64,000 bases of DNA from JBDHWG01 sp046328505 (GTDB taxonomy: Bacteria > Chloroflexota > Anaerolineae > Epilineales > JAHCIE01). The notes below the pieces were generated by a model. That model had not been told where the DNA came from. It worked only from the letters and a program-made list of their open reading frames with translations, and searched no databases. The translations under genes and the position numbers were made by a program. This document shows, one piece after another, positions 8,078-16,907 of the stretch. Every line of letters starts with the position of its first letter. Positions within the stretch are counted from its first letter, which is position 1. The stretch covers positions 1,364,001-1,428,000 of the forward strand of contig JAXLWL010000002.1 of the NCBI GenBank assembly GCA_046328505.1, given 5' to 3'.

Positions 8078-9331
8078 ATGCGTGAAGCAGTGATTGTAGA
8101 CGCGCTGCGTACGCCCATCGGGCGCTACGGCGGGGCACTCGCCGGCGTCCGGCCAGACAACCTCGCCGCCCACGTCATCAAGGCCGTGGTCGCCCGCGCC
8201 GGGATCGCGCCTGCCGACATTGAGGACGTCATATTTGGCTGCGCTAACCAAGCCGGTGAGGACAACCGCAACGTGGCACGCATGGCGCTGCTCCTGGCCG
8301 GCGTGCCCGTCGAGGTCGCCGGGTGTACGGTCAATCGGCTGTGCGGGTCGGGGCTGGAGGCCGCGACTCAGGCAAGCCGCGCGATCCAGGTCGGCGACGG
8401 AGAGTTGTTCGTCGCGGGTGGCATCGAGAGCATGAGCCGCGCCCCGTTCGTCATGGGCAAGCCAGAGACGGCGTTCCCACGCGGCAACCAGACGCTGTAC
8501 GACACAACCCTGGGGTGGCGCTTCACGAACCCTCGGCTCGCCGCTCTGCATTATCCCTACAGCATGGGTGAAACAGCCGAAAACGTCGCCGAGCGATGGA
8601 ACATTTCGCGTGAAGCGCAGGACGAGTTTGCCCTTCTCAGTCAGCAGCGCGCCGCCGCCGCCATTCGATCCGGCCGATTCAAGGACGAGATCATCCCGGT
8701 CGAGGTGCCGCAATCCAAGGGGCCGCCGCTCGTGGTCGACACCGACGAGCATCCCCGCGCCGACACAACGCTGGCAGGGCTGGCGCGCCTTCGCCCGGCC
8801 TTCCGCCGCCACGCGGAACAGAGTGACGGAGCGCAGACGGCCGTCGCGCTGGCCGACGGCGCGAGTGTGACGGCCGGGAACTCGTCCGGCATCAACGACG
8901 GCGCCGCGGCCCTGGTCCTGGCGAGCCGCGATTACGCCGCGGCCCACGGTCTCCCGATGCTGGCGCGCGTCGTCAGCGCGGCTGTGGCCGGCGTCGATCC
9001 GGCGGTCATGGGTGTCGGCCCAATTCCCGCGGCGCGCAAGGCGTTGGCGCGGGCAGGGTTGGCCGTCGCCGACCTGGACCTGGTGGAGCTCAACGAGGCG
9101 TTTGCCGCCCAGAGCCTCGCCGTTGTCAACGATCTCGGCCTGGACATCGAGAAGGTCAACGTCAACGGCGGCGCGATTGCGTTGGGCCACCCCCTCGGCG
9201 CGAGCGGGGCGCGTCTCCTTACCACTCTAACGCACGAGCTGCGGCGGCGTGGTGGGCGCTATGGACTGGCGACCATGTGCATCGGCGTCGGCCAGGGAAT
9301 TGCCATGATTGTGGAGAACTACGAGCGATGA
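8078..9331 (+). CDS. Thiolase, beta-ketoadipyl-CoA/acetyl-CoA acyltransferase type (PcaF/PaaJ-like)
   Basis: The 417-residue protein shows the full thiolase active site: the nucleophilic cysteine in NRLCGSGLEA, the histidine in GGAIALGHPLGASG and the C-terminal cysteine in TMCIGVGQG. Segments such as GGIESMSRAPFVM and TLGWRFTNP are characteristic of PcaF/PaaJ-type 3-oxoadipyl-CoA thiolases. It would cleave a 3-oxoacyl-CoA with CoA, releasing acetyl-CoA. It follows the flavin reductase by 15 bases and overlaps the next gene by 4 bases (ATGA). Confidence 0.9.
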   Translation: MREAVIVDALRTPIGRYGGALAGVRPDNLAAHVIKAVVARAGIAPADIEDVIFGCANQAGEDNRNVARMALLLAGVPVEVAGCTVNRLCGSGLEAATQASRAIQVGDGELFVAGGIESMSRAPFVMGKPETAFPRGNQTLYDTTLGWRFTNPRLAALHYPYSMGETAENVAERWNISREAQDEFALLSQQRAAAAIRSGRFKDEIIPVEVPQSKGPPLVVDTDEHPRADTTLAGLARLRPAFRRHAEQSDGAQTAVALADGASVTAGNSSGINDGAAALVLASRDYAAAHGLPMLARVVSAAVAGVDPAVMGVGPIPAARKALARAGLAVADLDLVELNEAFAAQSLAVVNDLGLDIEKVNVNGGAIALGHPLGASGARLLTTLTHELRRRGGRYGLATMCIGVGQGIAMIVENYER

Positions 9332-9708
9332 GCGATCCAACGGAAGCGGGCGTGCTCTACGTGGTGCTGGTTCAGGCCGAGGAAGGTGTCGAGGTTGAGT
9401 GGAACCAGTGGCACTCTGCCACGCACATGCCTCAAGTCATGGGGACGGGCCACTTCACGGGGGGAAGTAAATACCGCGTCGTGGCCGGCGACCCCGTGCC
9501 GCGGCCATCCTTCTACACGTTCTATGAGGCGAACGACCTGGACAGCCTCGCGGCATATTTCGAGAGCGACGCGGTCAAGGCGCTCCGTCGCGACTCCAAC
9601 GAGCGCTATGGGGCTTATCTAGACTACGCCCGCCTCGTCCTGGAAGCGCTGCCGGACGTCACGACTCCTACCCCAACGCCGCACAGACATCCGGATGCGG
9701 AAGCCTAG
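9328..9708 (+). CDS. Small dimeric alpha/beta-barrel-like protein (DUF4286-like)
   Basis: The 126-residue protein overlaps the thiolase stop by 4 bases. A WNQWHSATHMPQVM motif near residue 25, a strand-rich YRVVAGD region and FYTFYEANDL resemble DUF4286/EthD-like ferredoxin-fold proteins, often small auxiliary enzymes in aromatic or fatty-acid degradation. The C-terminus is a low-complexity TPTPTPHRHPDAEA tail. No catalytic assignment is possible; its role in the cluster is inferred only from coupling. Confidence 0.6.
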   Translation: MSDPTEAGVLYVVLVQAEEGVEVEWNQWHSATHMPQVMGTGHFTGGSKYRVVAGDPVPRPSFYTFYEANDLDSLAAYFESDAVKALRRDSNERYGAYLDYARLVLEALPDVTTPTPTPHRHPDAEA

Positions 9709-9717
9709 AAGGTCGAC

Positions 9718-9796
9718 GTGACGCAGTGACGGGGTGACGAAGTGATTCCTTCTCACTTTGTCACCCCGTTCGATCGCTACCCCGTCACCGCGTCAC
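9718..9796. repeat. Nested GTGAC-type palindromic repeat between convergent thiolase-side genes
   Basis: Two pairings compete. An inner hairpin pairs 9731-9745 with 9753-9767 (15 bp, one mismatch, 7-base loop, extendable by 2-3 bp). An outer pair matches 9718-9735 with 9779-9796 at 17 of 18 positions. The unit is built from repeated GTGACGxxGTGAC words. It lies between the plus-strand small protein and the minus-strand thiolase and may end both transcripts. Such GTGAC/GTCAC arrays recur in Chloroflexota genomes (general knowledge). Confidence 0.75.
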
Positions 9797-9803
9797 ATCC
9801 CAC

Positions 9804-10925
9804 TCACTCCCCGAGGCGCTCGATAATCGTTGCAGTCGCCATGCCGTGGCCGATGCACATCGTCTGCAAGCCATAGCGTCCGCCATCCGTTTCCAGTCGG
9901 TCGAGGAGCGTTGACATGAGACGTCCGCCGCTGGCTCCGAGTGGGTGGCCCACGGCGATCGCGCCGCCCCAGGCGTTCACCGGGGCCATGTCGGCCTCCA
10001 GCTCCTTTGCCCACGCCAGGACGACGGACGCGAACGCCTCGTTGATCTCGACGGCGTCGATGTCCTCCAGCTTGAGACCGGCGCGGCCAAGCGCCTTGCG
10101 CGTCGCGGGAATCGGCCCCGAGAGCATGAGCACCGGATCATCGCCCACGACGACGCGGCTAACGAAGCGCGCGCGGGGCCGCAAGCCATAGCGGCGGACG
10201 GCGTCCTCGGACGCGAGCAGGACGGCCGAAGCGCCGTCGCTAATCTGGCTGGAGTTTGCGGCTGTGACCTTGCCATCTGGCTTGAACGCGGGCGGCAGCG
10301 TCGCCATCCTGCGGCGGTCAGGCTCGAAGCGGATGCCCTCGTCGTAGTCGATCTCCATCGGTACGATCTCGGGGCAAAACTTCTGGGCCTTCGTCGCCTG
10401 CGCGGCAAGGTAGTGGCTGCGGTAGGCGTAGTCGTCCAGCTCTTCGCGTGAGAGGTCCCACTTCTCGGCCATCATCTCGGCCGAGATGCCCTGCATCACG
10501 AGATCATACGGAACATCCGGCGTGAACGGGTTCGGCCAGTCGCTGCCCATGGTCACGCGGCTCATCACCTCCACGCCGCCGCCGATCGCCAGGTCCATGT
10601 CACCAGCCGCGATGGCCTGCGCCACCTGGTGGACGGCCTGCTGCGAGCTGCCGCACATGCGGTTGACGCTCGCGCCGGGCACCGTCACCGGCCAGCCGGC
10701 GCTCATGACTGCCAGCCGCGCAATGTTCGCGCCCTGCTCACCGGTCTGCGTCACACAGCCCAGGATAACGTCCTCGATAGCCTCCGGGTCGACATCGGCG
10801 CGCTCCACCACAGCATTCAACACCCGCGCAGCGAGCGTCTCCGGCCGAAGGTGCGCCAGCTTGCCATCGGGCCGACCGCGGCCAATCGGCGACCGCACGG
10901 CTTCCACAATGTATACTTCGCTCAT
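9804..10925 (-). CDS. Thiolase (acetyl-CoA C-acyltransferase)
   Basis: The 373-residue protein has an active-site cysteine in NRMCGSSQQA, a histidine in GGAIAVGHPLGASGG and a second cysteine in TMCIGHGMA. It differs from the plus-strand thiolase in its loop region (VTMGSDWPNPF) and is closer to FadA-type or steroid-side-chain thiolases. The ATG at 10925 has AAGGAG in front; the frame runs on upstream to 11162 without support. It is transcribed toward the first catabolic operon and away from moaC, and has its own promoter. Its partner substrate is unknown. Confidence 0.9.
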   Translation of the reverse strand: MSEVYIVEAVRSPIGRGRPDGKLAHLRPETLAARVLNAVVERADVDPEAIEDVILGCVTQTGEQGANIARLAVMSAGWPVTVPGASVNRMCGSSQQAVHQVAQAIAAGDMDLAIGGGVEVMSRVTMGSDWPNPFTPDVPYDLVMQGISAEMMAEKWDLSREELDDYAYRSHYLAAQATKAQKFCPEIVPMEIDYDEGIRFEPDRRRMATLPPAFKPDGKVTAANSSQISDGASAVLLASEDAVRRYGLRPRARFVSRVVVGDDPVLMLSGPIPATRKALGRAGLKLEDIDAVEINEAFASVVLAWAKELEADMAPVNAWGGAIAVGHPLGASGGRLMSTLLDRLETDGGRYGLQTMCIGHGMATATIIERLGE

Positions 10926-10971
10926 GGCCTGCTCCTTCGCAGTAGACCAGGAAAATCGACTCTGCCACTCA

Positions 10972-11001
10972 AGTATAGCCGGTCTGCCGCAGTGCGTCCA
11001 A
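10972..11001 (-). promoter_or_regulatory. Promoter of the minus-strand thiolase
   Basis: Read on the minus strand, TTGGAC (11001-10996) and TATACT (10977-10972) are 18 bases apart, giving a leader of about 40 bases before the ATG at 10925. Confidence 0.55.
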
Positions 11002-11005
11002 GCCG

Positions 11006-11036
11006 TTGGCGCTCGTTTCGTCCGGTGTGCTATAAT
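11006..11036 (+). promoter_or_regulatory. Probable moaC promoter
   Basis: A perfect TATAAT (11031-11036) lies 27 bases before the GTG start. The best -35 match, TTGGCG at 11006, is 19 bases away, so the -35 call is weak. It is divergent from the thiolase promoter. Confidence 0.4.
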
Positions 11037-11062
11037 TCCTGGACTACTGGCAGGAGCGAATT

Positions 11063-11563
11063 GTGACCGACGAGCCGCGCCTTTCCCATATAGACGAACA
11101 GGGCCGCGCCCGCATGGTGGACGTGGGTGACAAAGCCGAGACATCGCGGGTGGCCGTCGCACGGGGAGAGGTCCACATGCGCCCGGAGACGCTGCGCCTC
11201 ATCCAGGCCGAAGAGCTCCCAAAGGGCGACGTCCTGGCCGTGGCGCGGGTGGCGGGCATCATGGCCGCAAAACGCACTCACGAGCTCATCCCAATGTGCC
11301 ATCAACTGCTCCTGACGCTGGTGCAGATCGACTTCGACCTGCGGCCATCGCCGTCGACGGACGGCCTCGCGGTCATCGCCATCGAGGCGACGGTCAGAAC
11401 GAGAGGCCAGACCGGTGTCGAGATGGAGGCATTGACCGCCGTGAGCGTCACCGCCCTGACCATCTACGACATGGCGAAAGCCGTCGACCGGGGCATGCGC
11501 ATCGAGCATATACGTGTCGCTGAGAAGCGCGGCGGCAAGAGTGGCGACCTGGTGCTGGAATGA
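11063..11563 (+). CDS. moaC: Cyclic pyranopterin monophosphate synthase
   Basis: The 166-residue protein is full length for MoaC, which with MoaA makes cyclic pyranopterin in molybdenum cofactor synthesis. Signature stretches are MVDVGDKAETSR, IMAAKRTHELIPMCHQL and the catalytic-lysine region YDMAKAVDRGM. The GTG start follows CAGGAG. Its stop overlaps the next start by 4 bases (ATGA). No other moa genes are in the window, so the pathway must be completed elsewhere. Confidence 0.95.
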   Translation: MTDEPRLSHIDEQGRARMVDVGDKAETSRVAVARGEVHMRPETLRLIQAEELPKGDVLAVARVAGIMAAKRTHELIPMCHQLLLTLVQIDFDLRPSPSTDGLAVIAIEATVRTRGQTGVEMEALTAVSVTALTIYDMAKAVDRGMRIEHIRVAEKRGGKSGDLVLE

Positions 11564-12669
11564 CAGAACTTCACTACTACGACTCGTCCACGCAAGAAAC
11601 ATATCCATTCTACACACGCCAGTGGCGCGGTGCGTCCGGCGCGCCGCTAGAGCTTGCCGGGCTGCCGCCCTTCGATCCGGGCCTCATCCGGCAGGACGTC
11701 TGGAGCCTGTGGCGCTACCGGGCGCTTCTGGCTCTACCCGATGGCGCCGAGCCGGTGAGCCTGGGCGAAGGCATGACCCCCCTCGTCCCCCTCACGGTCG
11801 ATGGGCGGACGCTACACTTCAAGCTGGAGTTCATGGCGCCGACCGGCTCGTACAAAGACCGCGGTGTGACCACGCTCATCACAGGCCTCAAGGCTATCGG
11901 CGTGCGCGAGGTGCTTGAGGACTCCTCCGGCAATGCCGGCGTCGCTGTGGCCGCCTATGCCGCCGCGGGTGGTCTCAAGGCGCGCATCTTCGTTCCCGAC
12001 TATGCCTCGCCAGCGAAGAAAGCCCAGGTGCGCGTGTATGGCGCGGAACTTGTCGAAGTGCCGGGTGGCCGCGCCGCGACGACTGAGGCTGCGATCAAGG
12101 CGGCCGAGACCAGCGTCTACGCGTCCCACGCCTGGCATCCCCTGTTCACGATCGGCCTGCGGACTGCGGCGTGGGAGATCTGGGAAGCCCTGGGGCGCCG
12201 AGCGCCGGATGCGGTTGTCATGCCGTCCGGACAGGGTGGGCTGCTGCTAGGGCTGTTCGACGGCTTCATGGACTTGAAGAGCGTGGGCTTGATCGACAGG
12301 CTGCCCAAGCTGTACGCCGTCCAGGCCGCCGCCGTCGCCCCTCTCTACGCCTCGTGGCGAGCGGGCGCGCACGATGTCGCCGCCGTACCGGAAGGGCGCT
12401 CTCTGGCCGAGGGCGTGCTGATTCGACAGCCTGTGCGCGGCGCGGCGCTGCTAAACGCTGTGCGCCAGAGCGAAGGCGGGGTGGCCATCGCGGGTGAAGA
12501 GGCCATCCAGCAGGCGCGGGCGGACCTCGCCCGACACGGCCTGTTTGTCGAGCCGACCTCGGCGCTGGCGCTGGCCGGGCTGCGCGGCCTCGGTGACGAG
12601 ATTCCGGCCGATGCGCTGGTTGTCCTGCCGCTGACAGGCTCCGGCCTCAAAGCGCCGCCGACGGCGTAA
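11560..12669 (+). CDS. Threonine-synthase-like PLP-dependent enzyme
   Basis: The 369-residue fold-type II PLP enzyme has the internal-aldimine lysine in GSYKDRG, the phosphate/substrate loop DSSGNAG, a second glycine loop MPSGQGGLLLG, and a C-terminal VLPLTGSGLK. This fits the ThrC family that converts O-phosphohomoserine to threonine. The N-terminus lacks the CxxC zinc-ribbon pair found in many long-form homologues and has STQETYPFY there instead. It could be a true ThrC or a diverged PLP lyase. It is coupled to moaC by a 4-base overlap, with no obvious functional link. Confidence 0.75.
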   Translation: MTELHYYDSSTQETYPFYTRQWRGASGAPLELAGLPPFDPGLIRQDVWSLWRYRALLALPDGAEPVSLGEGMTPLVPLTVDGRTLHFKLEFMAPTGSYKDRGVTTLITGLKAIGVREVLEDSSGNAGVAVAAYAAAGGLKARIFVPDYASPAKKAQVRVYGAELVEVPGGRAATTEAAIKAAETSVYASHAWHPLFTIGLRTAAWEIWEALGRRAPDAVVMPSGQGGLLLGLFDGFMDLKSVGLIDRLPKLYAVQAAAVAPLYASWRAGAHDVAAVPEGRSLAEGVLIRQPVRGAALLNAVRQSEGGVAIAGEEAIQQARADLARHGLFVEPTSALALAGLRGLGDEIPADALVVLPLTGSGLKAPPTA

Positions 12670-12747
12670 CGCACGGCGAACGGTTTCGCCAGGCGCAGCG
12701 TTATCATAGTTGGCACGATGAACCAGCACGGTGAAGAGGAGACGAGT

Positions 12748-13787
<1,040 letters not shown>

Positions 13788-13791
<4 letters not shown>

Positions 13792-14672
13792 GCGAGTCCA
13801 GCCGCACACGCCCCGTTTGGGTCGATCTCCTGATTCACCTGCGCCTCAACTTTCAGATTATCCTGGCGCCCATCTTCCTGTGGGGCTTCGTGCTCGCAGG
13901 GGGCACGTGGGGCTGGCGGCTCGTTGTCGGCTTCATCGCCGTCCATGTCGGTCTGTATGGCGGTGTGACCGCCCTAAACTCCTACTACGACCGCGACGAA
14001 GGCCCGGTCGGCGGCCTCTGGAACCCGCCCAAGTGGCAGGCCGCCATGCTGCCTTTCGCATGGGCTGTGCAACTCGTCGGGCTGCTCATGGTCATTCCGC
14101 TTGGCCTCGGCGTGTCCCTGACCTATATCGCCATCATGGCCCTGTCCGTCGCCTACTCTCATCCTGCCGTCCGCCTCAAGGGCCGCCCCATTGCCGCGCT
14201 GCTCGTCGTGGCGATAGGCCAGGGCGTCGGTGGATTCCTCACCGGCTGGTTCAGCGCCACACCGTCCCCGGCCGGCCTCCTGACGCCCACCATCATCGTC
14301 GCCATCATCGGCATCAGCCTGGGCACCGTCGGGCTCTATCCACTGACGCACATCTATCAGACGGAGGAGGACGCAGCGCGAGGCGACTCCACATTCGCGG
14401 TGCGCTGGGGAACGAACGCCGCTTTTCTCTTCACCCTCGTCACCTTTTTCATCGCCATGGTGTGCATCGGCTGGGTTGTGTGGCAGGAGTTTAGCCCCAT
14501 CGCCGGCGCGCTCATCACAGCGGCCTATCTGGTGATTCTGGCCGACATCGAGCGCTGGCGGCGGCGCTTCGACCTGCAGGCGGTCCGCGCCAACTACGAC
14601 CACGTCATGCGCCTCAGTTATGTCACATCCTTAGGCTTCGCGGCCTACCTTTGTCTGCAATTATTCCTCTAG
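13788..14672 (+). CDS. UbiA-family prenyltransferase
   Basis: The 294-residue integral membrane protein has about eight hydrophobic helices. The first aspartate-rich motif is NSYYDRDEGPVGG (about residue 63) and the second is TEEDAARGDSTFA (about 185), both on the expected loops for prenyl diphosphate and Mg binding. The family attaches prenyl chains to aromatic or other acceptors, as in quinone, heme or archaeal-type lipid synthesis. The acceptor is not evident; coupling to a GT2 gene hints at membrane lipid or carrier chemistry rather than menaquinone, but this is weak. Confidence 0.85.
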
Positions 14673-14703
14673 CCCGCTCGTCGGCACTGTCGGGAACAAC
14701 GGC

Positions 14704-16734
14704 GTGACTCCGCAAACTATCTTCCAGATTTTCCTAATTGGCCTGTCGAACGGCGCGATTATCGCCTTCAATGCCATCGCCATCACCCTGGTCTACAGTG
14801 TGGTGCGCATTCTCAACCTGGCCCAGGGCGACATCTTCGCCCTCAGCACCGTCGCCGCCGTCACGCTCGTCCGCGCCCTTGGCCTGAATCTGCTCGTCCC
14901 CTGGCCGCTGCTCGTCGCCGGTATCGTCGTCGCCGTCGCCGGCACGATGCTGTTCGGCGTTCTGCTGAACGTCGTCGTCGAGCGGCTGGCATTTCGCCCT
15001 TTCCGCGGCCACTCCCGGCTCGCCCCCTTCATCGCCACGCTCGGCCTGTCGTTCATTTTCTACCAGATTGCCCTTGTCTGGCGGCGGTTCGAGCCGAGCT
15101 TCATTCCGCAAGAGCACCGCAGCGTGCCTGGCCTGCCGGAGTTCCCCGGCGACGGCATTCCGCCCCTGATTCCCCAGGTCAATCTCCTGGGATTCGTTGG
15201 CAGCGGCTCGGACCTCATATTCTCGCTGAAGGACTTCCTCGCGCTCGCCCTCGCCATCGTCTGCGCGCTCCTCGTCGCGCGCTTCCTGGCCCGCAGCCGC
15301 CTCGGGCGCGCCATCCGCGGCGTCGCCCAGGAGCCGCGCCTCGCCGTTATCCTCGGCATTCCGTTCGACCGTACCGTCCTGCTCACGTTCGCCATCGGCG
15401 GCGCCCTGACCGGCATCGCCGCTTTCGCCTCCGCCGGCTACTACGAGGTCCCCTACACGCACTACGGTGCGGAGAGCGGCCTGACGGCCTTTGCCGCCGC
15501 CATCATCGGCGGCATCGGTAGTCCGGTCGGCGCACTCATCGGCGCTCTCGTCGTCGGCGAGCTGACCGCGTTGAGCGACTACTTCCTCGCCGCCCAGTGG
15601 ACCCCGGTCGTCGTCGAAGGCATCCTCATCGCGCTGCTCCTCATCCGCCCGACGGGCCTCGCGCCCGACGAGGGCGAGGAAGACCTGTACACCTCCGGCG
15701 GACGCGACGCCATCACCGCCGCCGGCCGGGCCAACCACGGGCAGGCGCGGCGCTGGCTCTCGATGGGCTTGCTCGCGCTCGGTCTCGCGTACCCATTCAT
15801 CGACTCGGCGTTGAGCCTCCAGCGGCAGTACGCCGTCACGGGTATCCTGGTGTTTGTTCTCCTGGCGCTCGGCGTCAACGTCCTGCTCGGCTTCTCCGGC
15901 GTCCTGGACCTGGGCTACGCGGCGAGCTTTGGCATCGGAGCCTACGCCGCCGCCATCTTGACAGCGCCCTACGGCCCGCTTAGCTCCTTGCTGCCCGGCG
16001 CGCCTAACTTCCTGATCGTCGCCGCCGTCGGCGCCGCGGCGTCGGGGCTCTACGGGCTGCTGATGAGCCTGTTTGCCCTGCGCCTGCGCCGCGACTACCT
16101 CGCCATCATCACCCTCGCCGCCGCCCTCGTCGTCCGTCAGATTATTCTGAACCTGGGTAACGTGACCGGCGGCGTGCGCGGCATGTCCGGCCTGCCCGGC
16201 CCTGTCGCCTTGATCGAGCCGCTCCAGTCGCCGACGGCGAAGTACTACCTGACCCTGGCCTTCGTCATCGCCGCCGCCGCCATCAGCTACCGCCTGCTCT
16301 ATTCGAAGCTAGGCCGGGCGTGGCTGGCGAGCGCCGACGATGAGCTGGCCGCGCAGAGCAGTGGAATTGCCGTCGGGCGCGTGCGCGGCGCGGCGTTCAT
16401 TCTGAGCGCGGCGCTGGCCGGGATCGCCGGCGCGCTCTTCGCCAGCCTGTTCAGTTATGTAGACCCAGAGCAACTCAACTTCCAGCTCACGGTGATGACG
16501 CTGGCGGCGGTGATCGTCGGCGGGCCGGGCAACATCATCGGGGTCATCCTCGGCGCGTTCGTGGTCTCGCTCTACGACCGGGTCGCCATCCCGGTGCTCA
16601 ACGATTGGCTGGCCGGGCTACCGCTGCCGGCCCTCGCGGGCGCGCGCATTAACCTGCGCGAGTTCAGCTACCTGGCCTTCGGCCTCATCCTCTACCTGAC
16701 CGTCCTTTACCGCGGCCGCCGCTCGTCAGGGTGA
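14704..16734 (+). CDS. Fused branched-chain amino acid-type ABC permease (LivH-LivM in one chain)
   Basis: Residues 1 to about 325 read as a LivH permease (FQIFLIGLSNGAI, YSVVRILNLAQGD, VAQEPRLAVILGIPFD, ending LLLIRPTGLAP). After a charged linker (EGEEDLYTSGGRD) the second half, about 350-676, is LivM (LGVNVLLGFSGVLDLGYAASFG, quoted as GFSGVLDLGYAASFG, then VGRVRGAAFILSAALAG and GGPGNIIGVILGA). Normally these are two genes whose products form a heterodimer. The start is GTG. No LivF/LivG ATPases or binding protein gene are adjacent, so the partners are elsewhere. The substrate is unknown beyond the polar amino acid, amide or urea range of the family. Confidence 0.9.
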   Translation: MTPQTIFQIFLIGLSNGAIIAFNAIAITLVYSVVRILNLAQGDIFALSTVAAVTLVRALGLNLLVPWPLLVAGIVVAVAGTMLFGVLLNVVVERLAFRPFRGHSRLAPFIATLGLSFIFYQIALVWRRFEPSFIPQEHRSVPGLPEFPGDGIPPLIPQVNLLGFVGSGSDLIFSLKDFLALALAIVCALLVARFLARSRLGRAIRGVAQEPRLAVILGIPFDRTVLLTFAIGGALTGIAAFASAGYYEVPYTHYGAESGLTAFAAAIIGGIGSPVGALIGALVVGELTALSDYFLAAQWTPVVVEGILIALLLIRPTGLAPDEGEEDLYTSGGRDAITAAGRANHGQARRWLSMGLLALGLAYPFIDSALSLQRQYAVTGILVFVLLALGVNVLLGFSGVLDLGYAASFGIGAYAAAILTAPYGPLSSLLPGAPNFLIVAAVGAAASGLYGLLMSLFALRLRRDYLAIITLAAALVVRQIILNLGNVTGGVRGMSGLPGPVALIEPLQSPTAKYYLTLAFVIAAAAISYRLLYSKLGRAWLASADDELAAQSSGIAVGRVRGAAFILSAALAGIAGALFASLFSYVDPEQLNFQLTVMTLAAVIVGGPGNIIGVILGAFVVSLYDRVAIPVLNDWLAGLPLPALAGARINLREFSYLAFGLILYLTVLYRGRRSSG

Positions 16735-16907
16735 CAACCGCTTGAACAGGCGAGGAACCGCAACTTCTGCCGGTTACGGGTGTTACAGAATACGATGGAT
16801 GCGCGTATCCCGCGCCTTTGACGCTGTGCGTAATGTCGGGCGCTTGAAGCGCATCAAAGAAGCGATTGCTGGTTATTCAAGGCTTTGTCGCTGACAAAGA
16901 GATGGAA

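Noticed and set aside
7697..9190. 497-residue minus-strand frame across the flavin reductase and thiolase genes
   Set aside because: It shadows two clear plus-strand genes, and its translation is compositionally typical of antisense frames.
14734..15738. 334-residue minus-strand frame inside the LivHM fusion
   Set aside because: It is an acidic, low-complexity shadow of a hydrophobic gene on the other strand.
16735..16907. tRNA-Sec or other small RNA between livHM and selD
   Set aside because: I could not fold a tRNA-like cloverleaf or find an extended variable arm; only a weak GCGCT/AGCGC hairpin is visible.
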